Below are positions 1 to 14,219 of a stretch of DNA of 64,000 nt, in pieces. The position numbers and the translations under genes are program-made. The notes under the pieces are model-generated. The model searched no databases. It worked only from the letters and a program-made list of their open reading frames with translations, and was not told where the DNA came from. Origin of the DNA: Salticus scenicus (lineage: Eukaryota; Arthropoda; Arachnida; Araneae; Salticidae); contig OZ005651.1 of NCBI GenBank assembly GCA_963930645.1, positions 132,225,475 to 132,289,474 on the forward strand. The letters run 5' to 3'. Positions within the stretch are counted from its first letter, which is position 1, and the number at the start of each line of letters is the position of its first letter.

Positions 1-660
1 TTAAACGTTTACTGCATATTTTCTTTTAAAAATTGCTAAACTAATTTGAAAAATGGCTATAAGACATAGTTGATCATAAAAATATAAAAAGAAAAGAGAT
101 TAGCATTTTTAATTTTGTTTGGGACATCTATATGTTAACCTGATTAAATTCAAGTAATTTTTTATTTAATAACTTTGTAAATATATACTATAAGTCGCGA
201 AACTTTGCAGCAGTTACTTTAACTCAAAATAATAGCACAACACTTTATTAGATTTAAAAAAAAAATAGGCACGGGTGCATCATCAAAGCAGCAAGACACA
301 CCGGTGACTACTAAGAAATTTAAAATGACTTCTGCATATGGCTTCCTCTGAGACCTCATTTGTTAAATTTTGGAGTAGTGCTGCTATTTACGGAATAGAA
401 GAGGAACAAATATTTTAAAAATATATTCAAAACCAGGGGGAAAATATTGAAAATATTGTATAAAAATATGTTAAATGTTTGGTTTCAGTGCAAAGCCAAT
501 GAACTCTAAAAGGTTAATATATATAATCGATAATTTAACTTATAATGCAGGGTCAGGTGGGGGTAATTATGATCAGTTATTATATTTTTCAACTTTCTAA
601 TTTTTTTTTTCTTTTTCTAATGAAAATAATTTTGTTTAAAATAATTAAGTTGTAGCTTTA
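1..660. other. AT-rich sequence, nothing recognised
   Basis: No reading frame of note and no repeat that I can name. A slightly less AT-rich patch lies near 265-410, but neither strand gives a recognisable protein. Confidence 0.6.
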
Positions 661-674
661 ACGGAATCCGTATA

Positions 675-2338
<1,664 letters not shown>

Positions 2339-2544
2339 GAACAAGACCATATTTATTAAATTTTTACTTCCTTGGGCTTCTTTATTTGAAATTAATTGTG
2401 CTAGCTATAAATATCCCAGAAAAAGCACAGAATTACAAAAAGTTGGGTAATTGTAACCACATATAGAAAAATTATAAGACCTTACTTTTTCTATATTCAA
2501 TATTCAAACTAAAAATTTCTTCACACCCCATAAAACTAATGAAA

Positions 2545-2588
2545 ACACTACCGGTTTCGAAAGGATGTAGCCTTTCTTCCTCAGGTGC
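2545..2588 (-). ncRNA. Hammerhead ribozyme-like motif, intact core
   Basis: Read on the minus strand: a short stem I strand (GCAC), the core CTGAGGA (2578-2584), one extra base, stem II GAAAGG/CCTTTC closing a six-base loop, GAAAC (2554-2558), then CCGGTA and the return strand GTG. The motif CTGANGA...GAAA is the hammerhead catalytic core. The extra base before stem II and the very short palindromic stem III (ACCGGT) are features I recall from Penelope-element hammerheads, which usually need a dimer to cleave. Activity is not shown. Confidence 0.6.
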
Positions 2589-2648
2589 AAATACGCGCTA
2601 CCGTCTTGGCGGCAAAAGCAAGACTGTCTTGCTTTTTCCGCCAAGGAC

Positions 2649-2697
2649 GCACGTGAGGAAGAAAGTCTGCGTCCTTTCGGAACCGGTAATGTTTTCA
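2649..2697 (+). ncRNA. Degenerate hammerhead-like motif
   Basis: This is the right-arm partner of the motif at 2545-2588. The stem II strands survive, but the first core base is changed (GTGAGGA in place of CTGAGGA) and GAAAC has become GGAAC. Both changes hit positions needed for catalysis, so this copy is expected to be dead. Confidence 0.5.
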
Positions 2698-2749
2698 TTA
2701 GTTTTATGGTGTGTAAAGAAATTTTCAGTTTAAATATTGATTGTACACC

Positions 2750-3026
2750 AGTTCTTTTATTTAGTATAGTACTTTCTTTTTCATTTATACTGTCTAATAT
2801 AGATTTTATGCTGTGGGCATTTAGACCCCCTACTGATATTTTGATTTGGTACTAAAGCATTTCTAATTGCACAAAATTATAATAGTTGTTGTTTGGAAAA
2901 TTACGTTAGAAAATAAATAATACAAAAGGAATAATTTCTATTTATTAAATCAAATTAAAACAAAATGACATCTTGCAGTAGAGATGTATAAATTATTTTA
3001 AGAAGCGAAAATAAATGTCTAAGAAT

Positions 3027-3057
<31 letters not shown>

Positions 3058-4240
3058 GGGGGGGGGGGGGGAGTGTAATCATTTGTAGCTTTCCTATATG
3101 TGTTTTCAAAAATCAAACACACCTGTGACACCTGTGATTTGGTTTTTGAAAGCATATAGAAACAAAGACCAACTTTGATACTAAGCCAATATTTGGTTAT
3201 GGATTTTGAGATTCTATAATTTCCCAGCTTCCCTTTGTTTTATTTTCTTCAGCATATTCACTGCATCCTGAAAGTTGTAAATAAAGTAAAAAAGAATGGA
3301 GGTTTCTTCATTTAATATGATCTAAACATTAAGAAGTAGAACAATTTAAAAATCTGTAATATTTCTGCTGTTACTATTTTATTACAGTGTGGTCATAATT
3401 ACTCCCACTTTTGAAACACAATGGGGTAGTTATGATTATACATTTTAAAATATTCAGCTGTGTTAGAAAGATTAAAAACATATCAGAGATACATAAGTCC
3501 ATTACTATCATGCTTTTAAATATGAATTTTCTGACCTAAAATACTTTCCTTTCAAAATAAATAAATAAATACATAAAAAACAACTTAGGAAAAAAAATCG
3601 CATTTCTCCTGATGTCGGTATAAAATTGACTTTCTTTCACATTTAGTATTGTACTTCTCTGAGACAAAAATCATCTGCATTCATCATGGAAAACAATTTC
3701 AATGAATTATAATTTAATAAATAATTTGTACTGAGTGAATTTGTATAAGATTATATAGAAGAAAGTCTTATAGTGGCCACAACATACTAGTTCATTTTAT
3801 TGTCTCTTGTATCATTCTTTAAACATTTTTAAGATATCGCTGAATTCCGAGTTTCACCATAAATGGGACACTAATATCACTTTTAATCTATCGCCCATAG
3901 TTGTTTTATTAAGTGTAGATATATGTTTTAAATCAGTAATAAAATGTTCATAAGTTCAAAAGTTGTATGGAGAAGGATCTAAAGTAGTATATTCAAATGG
4001 GGGAAAAGGTATCCGAAACAAGTGATTAAGCTTTTGACTGATTCATTTTTATTTATTTATTTATTATTTATTTATTATTATTTTTTTCCCCTAAGAAATA
4101 TTCTTTACAGAACGTTTGAGTTTTTCAATGCAGTTAGTTACCAAAAGACAAATTTAAATATAAAAAAGTAAAATCAGGTTTTGAACGGATGCGAATAAAA
4201 ATTGTCAAATGTATATGAATGTAAGTGGTCAGGCAATTAG
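2750..4240. other. AT-rich sequence with a T/G homopolymer
   Basis: The only structure seen is a poly(T)-poly(G) run at about 3030-3072 and short AT repeats. The Pro/Lys-rich frame over the homopolymer is not credible as a gene. Confidence 0.6.
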
Positions 4241-4242
4241 AT

Positions 4243-4678
4243 ATTACAAAACACAGGAAACATTCAACAGGTGTCATCTTCAAAAAGTATTGAAAAAGAT
4301 ATATGTGATTCTACTCTTCATAAAACACCAGAAAATGAAAAAAATATCGGCTGAAATTAATTACAGAGACCACAAAAAATTATCAAAATTAAGCATATTT
4401 GGCGATTTAGCGCTGTTAGGCGATACGTTTGCTAGCATCGGGATTGCCGTGTACGAACAGAACCGTGTTTTGCTTTTCTGCCAAGTACTCAAAATCAATC
4501 GCCTAGCAATGTGAAATCGCCAAATATGCTTAATTTTGATAATTTGTTTGTGGTCGTTGTAATTAATTTCAGCCGATAATTTTTTCATTTTCTGATGTTT
4601 TATGAAGAGCAGAATCAAATATATTTTTTTCAATACTTTTTGAAGATGACACCTTTTGAATGTTTCCTTGTTAGTAAT
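4243..4678. mobile_element. Foldback element with arms of about 175 bp
   Basis: The left arm (about 4243-4424) and right arm (about 4505-4678) are near-perfect reverse complements. Shared landmarks are AGGTGTCATCTTCAAAAAGT at the outer side and ATCGCCAAATATGCTTAA-type sequence at the inner side. The roughly 80-bp centre is more GC-rich and itself contains TTAGGCGAT/ATCGCCTA arms. Mirror-image reading frames on the two strands are consequences of the palindrome, not genes. No target duplication could be fixed. Confidence 0.7.
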
Positions 4679-4679
4679 T

Positions 4680-6410
4680 TTAGAGGTAAAAATAACTGTT
4701 TGTCTGTATTGTCCTCAATAATGTGGGTTTTAGAATATTAGTAGTGAAACAAATGCTTCCTTGTTTTAGTTTTAAGTTAGTATAGATGGAATATAGAAAG
4801 ATTTATAAGGGTCAGATTTCAAATGCTGAATATTCGGATAATTAGTGAAGTGGATTAATTAATCGATCGTCAGTCAATCAATTCTAGTCATATAAAGTAA
4901 TTAAGTTAAAACTGTTATAGCTTTAATTCATAAAAGCGACACAAAAGCAATTTTCAATTAGAGAGAAATTTATTTGAGATATGCCATCTCATTTTTTTCC
5001 CCTGCATACAAAATTTCGTTTGTTATATAAGTGCTTATTAATGAATTTTACCATTAAATATAAATCTTCTAATTCAAAATAAAATATTAATCATTGGTAA
5101 CGTAAAATATTTTAAGCTTGCTGTCAAATTTCATGAATGAGATACTGTTTAAAGTTAAATAATTTAATTAATGGAAAGTATTTAGTAATCCCTTAACTAA
5201 TCCTACTTAATGAAATTTATTCTCGTTCTTTTAATCTTCTAATTTGTTTTCATTTTAAAAACTCTAATTCTTGTAATTATCTTTTTTTTTTCACTTTTGT
5301 TGTTTTTGTAATTCTTTCTGAATTTCCCTGAAAAATGTGATTGTAGTATTTTAATAGTAACATACCATTAATTACAGAGGTGATTGTTCTGAAATCTATA
5401 AGTAAAACCGTTAATGATAGAAAGTTTAATCCAATTAAATAATGTATAGAGGAAGTGATATATATATATATATATATATATCACTAAATGCTAATATCTA
5501 TTAGCTAAATGTCTTCAAGCGGAAGTTAGGAATATAAGAAGGTGGAGAAGAGAGGGGAGATTTTCTTATCGGAAGTAAATTTACCTTTTAAGAGCAAATG
5601 TAGAAAAATATCACAAGTGTTGAGAAAAGAATCTATTATTATAAGAAATTTTATTTCCTTGAGATAGGTAAGTGTTTTTACTGCATAATTGTACAAATCT
5701 GTGAAAAATGGGGTTCTTAACAAGGTATTTCACACCTTTTAATACGTAATGAAATAAAAAATTTATTACTATAAGAAAGAAAAGATTCTATTATATCGCA
5801 ACCTTTCATCAAAGAAATAATACATTCTTAAAATGTCTTTTTTATTTAAGAGATATAGTAAGTACATTTGTAAAAATATACATTCCACAGTTCAGTTCAT
5901 ATAGATAATAATTTCAGTAAAATCGTTTCATATGAAACATCCATAAAGCAAACTAATTGTTCTTATAAAGTAATGACAATGTAAGTTTTTTAGTTAAAAT
6001 TTTTCAAATTAACTTTTCTAAACATAAGGGTTTCTACAACAGATAGCTATTTATAGCATTAAATCATTTCTTATATGTATTGATTCGAAAACTAATGTAG
6101 TTTTCTACCAAGTCAAAACTCGACCATTTTTTTTTAAGCAACATTAAAATAATAAATATAGAAAATCAAAATTTATGCGTAAACAGTGTTCTTAGTAATT
6201 ATTCTAGTGTTAAAAAAATTACCATCAGCACCTTTTTTTACATGAGGATGCATATTCCCTATGAACATCTCTACATATTTGCCTCTCAATCTGACTTATC
6301 AGAGTTTTTCTTTTGGGTATTTCAATAGCAAAGAACACTGTCTGTATCAAAGCAATCTGTCAACAGTTCAAAAAAAAATTAAAATCATTCTTACTTCTAT
6401 TAACAGACAA
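4680..6410. other. AT-rich sequence, nothing recognised
   Basis: Includes a short palindromic (TA)n at 5459-5482. The small minus-strand frame at 5526-5723 has no recognisable motif and I do not regard it as a gene. Confidence 0.55.
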
Positions 6411-6617
6411 TTAACCCCTTAACTGCCCCGGGCGTATGAATACGTTTTTCTGAAGTACGGTCCTTTGTACTGTACTGCTACCACTGAAACTACTAACACA
6501 GTTTGACAGTTCAATAAAATAAACTTGAAAGTGATCTTGACAGTGTTTTCGAAAGATTTACTCATTTCAGTGTTGAAAGCGAATCGCGTAAATTTTCCTC
6601 GGCATGTAAGGGGTTAA
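6411..6617. mobile_element. TTAA-flanked MITE, piggyBac-like ends
   Basis: The outer TTAA copies (6411-6414 and 6614-6617) flank a 199-bp body. Its ends begin CCCCTTAACTGCC and, on the other strand, CCCCTTACATGCC. A TTAA duplication and termini starting with CCC are typical of piggyBac-superfamily elements. The body has no open frame, so it would be non-autonomous. Confidence 0.75.
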
Positions 6618-6619
6618 CC

Positions 6620-8190
6620 AAATAAATAGGGAGACATAAATCCTGAAAATGGGCTAAATCACTAGGCGTTGTATCGCATTTATAAAAATGCGCTTGCATA
6701 TTCGAGAACTTTCTCGTACAGGAATTTTAAATACAAAATTACGTGTATAAAATGAAGATATGTGTAAGACGAAAATAAAAGTATTTTTGTATGCATTCTT
6801 GGCATCATGTGAGATTTTTTTTTCTTTCTGTAACCCACATTAATCCTACCTTTTGAACGCTACTACTTTTAAACCCCTCCTCTTATTAGAAATAGGCTGA
6901 AATCCTACGTGTTTGTGTATTAATACATGTATCTATATTTAACAATATTTTAGAAGTGTCTAAGTATATTAGAATAAATATATTAAAAAATCGTTAAGAA
7001 CTACCAATTTACATTGTGAAATATAAAATGAAATTTATTGATTATAAATTGAAGGAAAAAGCACTATTGTAATATTCAGACTATTTCAGTACTTTGATTA
7101 GATTTTGAATTGTGTCAATTATAGTGATGAATGATACAGATAAAAATATTCATTAATATAACTTAAAAAGTTTTGAAATGTGTAGTCTAAATGGCGCGTG
7201 GCTGAGTCCATCTCGATTAACTGGTGAAACATCACTTTCTAGGGCTACAGACGTTCCGTGAACCGTAACCAGTAGAAAAGGAAGAGTAGCGCGTTAGCGT
7301 GCACGACATGCTGCGATGAGATCTCAAACGCCACTTTCCATTGTGATGATTGATCCCGATCACAGATATGATATTTGACTTTGGCATAAAAATAAAACAT
7401 GAAAATGAGAAGATTGTACAATGAGCCTGGGAGATTCCCTTTAAGAAAGCCGAAACATTGCCCTTAGGGTTAAACTTCTGAACGGGAAAAACGGTTTTGT
7501 TTTATGTCACGCAATGTATGATGCTCATTCAGATAACTTAGCTTTATTTTACATTTTTGTATGTTGCCAAAATAAATGGTTTCTCAGGTGATTTTTTAAA
7601 TAGGTTAAGTACATCCATTTAGATGAAATAGTATTTTTTTTTCTTTAATTTGATTTTGTAATAATAATAATAATAAAATATAATGAAAATTATTCTTTAT
7701 GAAAATTATTATTTTTATTTGAAAAATTAGGAAAAGCAACCATTAAATGCTGTTTCATATATAGTGGTTATTCATACACAACAAGTAATTACGAAATTTG
7801 AATTGTGACTACGATAACTAAATCAATTTATTGGTTTTAGTGCTTATTTCAAATAGTAGTATTCTGCATTGTATTATTACAGTTTTTTAGAAAAAAGTTT
7901 AAGCTTTTATTAACATATAAAGAAATCACACGAAAGTCTATGAAAAAAGAAATATTTTACGTGAAAAAATAAATGCTTTATGAAAACTAATGGCACCAAT
8001 TAAAATATAAGCTACCGCATAAATAGAAAAAAAAATAATAAGGGCATTGAGACACATGAAAATGATTGAGAATTTCATAACAAACCATATCAAAAACATC
8101 ATGGGAAAATATGTACAAGAAATGAGTGGATACAGACGAAAATTACCAGAAGCGTAGTTGTACATAAATATTACAAATACTGTAGAAAAG
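6620..8190. other. AT-rich sequence with one GC-richer unknown patch
   Basis: Positions 7190-7500 are markedly less AT-rich than the surroundings but give no long frame in either direction and no tRNA-like boxes that I can fix. This may be an old repeat or a fragment of an exon. The minus frame at 7938-8165 reads as hydrophobic AT-driven sequence without a family match. Confidence 0.4.
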
Positions 8191-8195
8191 GATTC

Positions 8196-8316
8196 AATTT
8201 CGAAATGTTACGGTCGATGTTCGAAATTTATAATCCTTATAAGCTATAATTCGTCGATGAAGCGCATGCATCGCTTATAAGGGTATAGTAATTTTGATCC
8301 TGTAACATTTTGAAAT
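8196..8316. mobile_element. 121-bp inverted-repeat MITE
   Basis: The ends are ATTTCGAAATGTTACGG and, on the other strand, ATTTCAAAATGTTACAGG. An inner pair built on CTTATAAG lies between them. The superfamily is unknown and no target duplication is clear. Confidence 0.5.
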
Positions 8317-8319
8317 GGA

Positions 8320-11300
8320 AGAGAGTATTTACTTTTTAAGAGTAATGAATGTGTCTGGTATTGTGCCTTCCACTTCTTGTATCTCTGTTAACAATATTTC
8401 ATGAAGTTTCCAATCATGGGTTGCTGCAAAACTTTTATTCCATTTGATGTCCTATTTTTTCATAAAATTTGTATCGCTCTTTATGGGGTACCGTGCATGT
8501 TTCTGAATATGCATTAAATTCAGATTTTTTTTTTTTTTTTTTTTTTTTACAAATGTTGAGAGATTGACACAAATACGTATATTTTTTATATTTTCATCAA
8601 AGTACGCATAAATATAGTTTACGCAGACTACTGTTTTTTGCTTTGAAATCGCCATAAATCCTTATTCTTTTGCAGTTCTAAAAAAAAAAAAAAAAAAAAA
8701 AATCTATTATCGCAGAATATACATTTTAGTTTATTCAAAAAAAAAAAAAAAAAAAAAAAAAAAGAAAAAAGAAAAAAGAAAAAAAAGAAAACGAAAAAAG
8801 AAGTAAAACTTTTAATTATAAACAGGCATTTTGAAATTTCATCATATTTTATCCTTATCTTTATATATATTACATATATAAGCAAATTGCATACAGTATG
8901 ACAGAAATAATACCTAATTTGCATGCAACATTCAATCAGATCACTTGAAAAACTATTTATGTTGCCTTCACAAAAAGGATGTTTAATGTTTTTTCAGAAA
9001 TCTTTATTCACGTTCTTTCTAGTTCTTAATGTGATACTTGGTTTTATCTTGTGCAATGTTTGAAAAGATTTTCATAATATATAGATAGATTATAGGTATG
9101 TATGTATGGTTATTTAAAAAAAGAAATTAAAACTAACTTTAACAATTTTTATTAAAACCTCATGATTTTCTATTGAGTTTCAATTCAGTATGTAATGAAA
9201 ATACGATCGTAGTAAATGTTTTCATAAATTAAAAAAAGTTATGAGTCAAATTATGGAAGTACAATTAACGTTTAACGGTTTAAACAGAAGAAGAAAACAC
9301 TACGCATTTTAAATACTTTAAATTCGTATGATATGTTGTAAAAGCACAAGTATAACGCAAATGCACATATAATATTAAAGAATTTTTGATAGACTAATCG
9401 AATTTAATAATAAAATTTTAACAAATTTAACTGTATATCTTTGGTTCTCATTAGTGTCAATGTTGTCTAAAAAATCCCAAACAAATTTTCTGTTCTTTTA
9501 GAAATTTGGTTTTTGCATTTTCAGTAAATTTTTAAAATATACTATATTACTGGCTTATTTTGTTCATAATTTATAACTTTTTTATGATATTCCAGATATA
9601 TTAGCTTTTCGAAAATAATTGTATATTTTTTAATTCCATCGCAAATACTTTTAGTTTCAGTAAAAAATTTTTCTCAGTACATAATTTTTTAACAACATTT
9701 TAATTCAGCTTACAAAAATTTATTTCTTTATATTTATATATACATCTCATTTCCCAAAACAGTCTATGTTGTATTCTATATTTCTGTTAGCATAGACAAG
9801 TAACATATTATGCTGCAAAGGAATGAAGCAAAGCAAAAAATCAAACGAAATCATAAAAATATGAGTTTGTATTAAAAAATTTAAAGCTTAAATAAAAAAG
9901 AAATATGCATCTGTTCCTCAAACAGCAAATGTCTATCTGAAATAAGGAATAGAATAAATTGACATAATTCCACAAACTGCTTCTTTTAGAACAGGAATTT
10001 GGATTTATGTGCAATACCATTTATTTTTTAAAATTCTGATTCGAAAAGTTCAGTCTTAATTTTATCAGTTAAAAAAATCATACATAAACCTATTTAATTA
10101 TAAATAAATTATGTTAGTTGCAAATAATGATCAGACAACTACATTCGCTAAAAAAAAAAAATCATGTTGATAATTTTTTAACATTAGATTTACTATTAAA
10201 GTTTTGAAGTTTTAATTTAATATTTTTGATAAAGAAGAATCTGAATTTATAGTGTAGTGGGAATATATATTCAGTACATAAACCGAATTCGTAAGAAAAC
10301 TTTATGTTCAGCTAAACGACTTTCTTGGAAAAATATTGAATAATTAATGAAGAAGACAACATTTCCTTAAATATTCATATTCAAATGATGCGTCACGTCA
10401 CAAAAATAAATGAAAAGATCTGTACACCTAATATTACGCATGCAACCTTCACGATTATAATAAACAAGAAACTGAAGATCATAAACAATAAATTAGAAGA
10501 AAAAGAAGATGGAAATATGTTGGAGCTTCACATAACATCAGACTTGACCTTTACTAGGAAGAAAACAACAAACAAAACAAAACTGTGGTGACACCCACAA
10601 CTGTTGAAATGCAGCGAGCACTTGATAAGGCAAAATTCCTGTCATTTGGGGCACATATGGTGATTCATTATGAACACACGCTGTAAGAAAGTATGTTAGA
10701 AAAAAATATATATATATAAATTAAAGTTATGAAAAGGACAAAAACTATAGAGCAAGTTTTGACTTTTAATACGTTTTATGAACAGTTATTTTTTAAATGT
10801 TACATCAACAGAATTTCTAGGAAATAAGCTGCATTGGTTGAATTTTTTTAAAAATAAGTGACATTTATATATCAATAAAATTTCAAGATTTCCACTTAAA
10901 TTTTATTTTCTTAGAAAATTTACCTCTTTATTAATATATTTAAAACTAATGAATTTCAAAAGTACATTATATACTACTGTAAGTTTTTAGCCCCGGCAAA
11001 AGAAAAAAAAAAGTTGTAAATTTGAAGTTTTGTCTATGTGTGTGTGTCAGTCTGTCTGTGGCACTGTAGCTTCCAAACTCGTTAACCGATCTCGATGCCT
11101 TTTTTTCCTTTTTCTTTCTTTCTTTTCTTTCTTTTCTTTCTTTTTTTCTTTTTTTTTTTTTTTTTTTAATTCATCAGAACGCTGATTTCATCGGACTTGT
11201 TTTGAATTATGTTTGATGAAAATCTGTATGTTATTATTATTATTTTTTTAATTATATGAAATGGGATTTTTCGAGCCACTTAGCATTGATATTTAAAATT

Positions 11301-11454
11301 TTGTTAAATGGAAAATTTCTAACTTCCAAATCCTGAAAGATATTGAGCAACGGTTTTTGGATTAAAGTTTAACTATAAATAGTAATTATGAGTTAACAGT
11401 TCAAAATCTCTAAATTAAGTTGAAATTTAGAGGTTTTTAAAATTAATTAAATTG

Positions 11455-11488
<34 letters not shown>

Positions 11489-12370
11489 CAGGCCACTTTG
11501 CATTTTTGCCACTTATATTTTTTAAAAACTGGAGCTGTCAATCTTCTAAAATCCATTTCATAGTAATTTTTTTCTAATTAGAGTAAAGCTTTTTTAAATC
11601 GCTATTTTTTTTACCTATTTTGACAAAAAATAAAAATTGGCAAGAAATAGTGATTATGAGTTAATAAATAATGGTCCTATTTAAGCATAGAAACAGCCCA
11701 CTAACACCCTCTTTTTTTTTCCTGCAATAAGAATTTAAATACTATGATAAACTTTTAAATGTAGTTTTAAAAAATCATTCAAAAAAACCATAACTATGGC
11801 ACATGAGCAAAATTATTAAACTTTCTCCAAAATTATCGTGGACCGTTTTAACTTCAAAATATAGTTGAAAATAATAAAAATGTAGTAGGTTAAATGGAAA
11901 ATTACTAAATAATAATGAATCTTGCCACACATTGCTTTAATAATAAAATCAGCAATTCACAATAATATACTTGCATAAAAATTTTTGCAAAAATAACTAC
12001 TGTTTAAAGAAAAATATTTTTAAAGAGATGACATTGCGTTCATATTAAAACATTCTCAAAAACTTTTCTTCTAATGTTTTCAAGGTTTAACAGTTCATTT
12101 TAAAATTATTTACTGAGTTTCAATTTTATATAGACAAAAAATGAATGGTACAAATCAATATAAATTAACTCAGTAATTGAGATGTACATTTTATTACTTA
12201 AAAGTATAATTGTTGTTTATAGTGCATATTAAACATTTGCAGGAGATAAAGATTAAAATAAAATACAGGTAAATGAATGATAATGTAACTCTACTGTAAG
12301 TGCATAATATTACTACGACAATCTTTGTATGTTCACTACATTTGATATATATACAATAGTTATTTCTATT
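8320..12370. other. AT-rich sequence with homopolymer runs
   Basis: Poly(T) at about 8526-8548, poly(A) at about 8681-8762 with A/G-rich continuation, CT-rich tract at about 11100-11166, poly(T) at about 11458-11488. The stretch at 11030-11100 (TGTCTGTCTGTGGCACTGTAGC) resembles a dispersed arthropod repeat but I cannot name it. The short frame at 10385-10591 has no recognisable domain. Confidence 0.5.
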
Positions 12371-12384
12371 ACGGATTCATGCTA

Positions 12385-12560
12385 AGTTAAAGCCCTGGTC
12401 TCCGTATGGATAAGGGCAAATCAGCTCTTTCACTGCGCGAATACGAAAATCGTGTGATGTGTTCGAATTTCAACACAGTGATAGTCCCTGGATGTTAATT
12501 CTATACACATGCTTGTTTTACAAGAATTTATGAGTAGTGAACCAAACCAGACAGTCTAAC
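12385..12560 (+). repeat. Possible tRNA-derived SINE
   Basis: A GC-richer patch contains GTGTTCGAATTTC near 12458, close to the RNA polymerase III B box GGTTCGANTCC, and a weak A-box-like CCTGGTCTCCGTATGG near 12394, about 60 bp upstream. No poly(A) tail or target duplication was found, so this is only a suggestion. Confidence 0.25.
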
Positions 12561-13073
12561 AATAATCACTGTAAGTATCGTATAAAGGAATGCACATATT
12601 GAACACATGGAAATGCGTAAAAAGATTCTGTGCATAATGTTAAAGATTTTTCATGATTTTTATGAATTTTTGGGGATATAAATGTGTTAATCATGTGATA
12701 GTATTAGTCTAATATATTGCTGCTTATATATCTGTAAAAGTTAAAAAATATTTAGCGTTTAAAAAAAAATTAATATATTGCTCACAATTTTGTTGCAGTG
12801 ATTTACTCTACATATAATTTATTCCCTTTCTTAAAGCAAATAAAACTTACATAAGAATAATAAATACATAAATGGTACACATAATCCTCTTCATGTCTCC
12901 TGAAAAATAATAATAGCAATATTATGCGACAAGAGCTTGTAAACCAAAATTATGTAATTCTTAGCCAGTAGCACGAAATTTTAGATTACCTTCGTGAGCA
13001 GGTAATCGACTCTGTTTTCGGACCCCTCTTTCGTAAACATTCCTAAGAATAAAATTTTAATAAGATCATTGTA

Positions 13074-13349
13074 TTGATTAACACTTCAAGAATTTCAGCA
13101 CGCATTGAAATGGGTCAGAAGAAAAGCATTTCCATTGTCAAAGTTCACCCATCTTATACCTTTTATATCTCTCGGCCGCGTTTCCTTTTTAGAGGTTTAA
13201 TCATGGAAGAACATTGTTTCGAACTGACTACCAGTCACGTAAGGCTGGAAAGACTCCAGCACTTCCAACTCATTAACCAAAAAGAATATAGCGGCTCTTC
13301 TATTAAGTTATTGTCACTTAGAATGAAAACTTGTTTATTCTTTTCATAA
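13074..13349 (+). CDS. Unrecognised 91-residue open frame
   Basis: An open frame in a locally less AT-rich patch (about 13000-13350). The composition is fairly balanced and less AT-driven than most frames here, with basic and aromatic residues throughout, but I see no signal peptide, membrane segment, metal-binding cluster or known motif. No splice sites or neighbouring frames extend it convincingly. It could be a fragment of an old transposon or chance; I rate the second as more likely. Confidence 0.15.
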   Translation: MINTSRISARIEMGQKKSISIVKVHPSYTFYISRPRFLFRGLIMEEHCFELTTSHVRLERLQHFQLINQKEYSGSSIKLLSLRMKTCLFFS

Positions 13350-13692
13350 ATCTTAAAGAAATAATTACCTTAAGTATTCACCTAAAAGTGTAACAGAAGG
13401 TTGATTGAAGTGATGCTATTTCCATTTTCAAAAATGTCCTAATAATCACATGACCTCTATATCTAATTTTGTTTCACACGTAAGTAGACATTGATATTGA
13501 TTTTAAAGATGTGTGTGAAACAATGACCGAATTCCTCACCGTAACATGTATTCACATATTTATTAAAATTATTAATTTTCAGAAGCAAAATTCGATTATT
13601 TAATTATGATATTAATTTGTAATTTTTGAGGTCTGACTAATGATATTTCTTTGAAAAGCCAATGGTTCTTAAACAAACTTTTTGATATAAGT

Positions 13693-14213
13693 TAACCCTT
13701 TGAAGCAGATTTCTAATCAAACATAATTTTTACACTTTTTTGATAGTTTTAAGTTATTTTAGATCTAAATAAGTGGAAAATGTTATATTTAAAATTTCAA
13801 TTAATTTTGATTCTAAAATATAGAGTGGGGCACCGGTGTCCCTTTCTGCGTTAAAGGTAAATTCATCATGGGACACGGGCGTCCCATAAATAAATATTTT
13901 TACAAATTGCACTTATTTACAATTACTTAGATATAGGAGTAGCAATAATTCATTACTGATCTTTTTTAAATAATCAAATTTAATTAGAAATAAATTTTTG
14001 AAATTGGTTGATAAAAATTTTTCAAACTACTTTTATTTAACATTTTTATTTTAATAAAAAATTTACTCTGATAATCTAATAGATTTTTTATAGTAACTAT
14101 TAGACTCTCTTTTATAATAAAAAACTATCATATAATAATAATATTTGTAATAAGAGCGTCAAAAAATAAATAAGCAAAAGGGACACCGGTGTCCCATCTG
14201 CGTCAAAGAGTTA
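13693..14213. mobile_element. TTAA-type inverted-repeat element with GGGACACC palindromes
   Basis: The left end reads TTAACCCTTTGAAGCAGAT. The right end on the other strand reads ATAACTCTTTGACGCAGATG. The 16-bp palindrome GGGACACCGGTGTCCC lies just inside the right end (about 14180), with two variants near 13829 and 13872 next to an internal copy of the end sequence (about 13846-13858). The ends look piggyBac-like, and the internal end suggests one copy nested in or fused to another. No transposase frame. Confidence 0.5.
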
Positions 14214-14219
14214 TATATC

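Larger units (their letters stand above)
2498..2739. mobile_element. 242-bp inverted repeat of two Penelope-type 3' tails
   Basis: The arms match over their whole length with scattered mismatches: the sequence leading into the left arm, beginning CAATATT at 2498, returns in reverse complement ending at 2739. The centre (about 2610-2640) is a near-perfect hairpin of a GGCGGCAAAAGCAAGAC type. Each arm contains a hammerhead-like segment, pointing left in the left arm and right in the right arm. No protein is encoded. This resembles two short Penelope-like 3' ends joined head to head, the same layout as the larger locus at 59.9-61.1 kb, though of a different family. Confidence 0.65.

Noticed and set aside
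8452..8924. Phe/Lys-rich minus-strand frames
   Set aside because: Driven by poly(A)/poly(T) runs.
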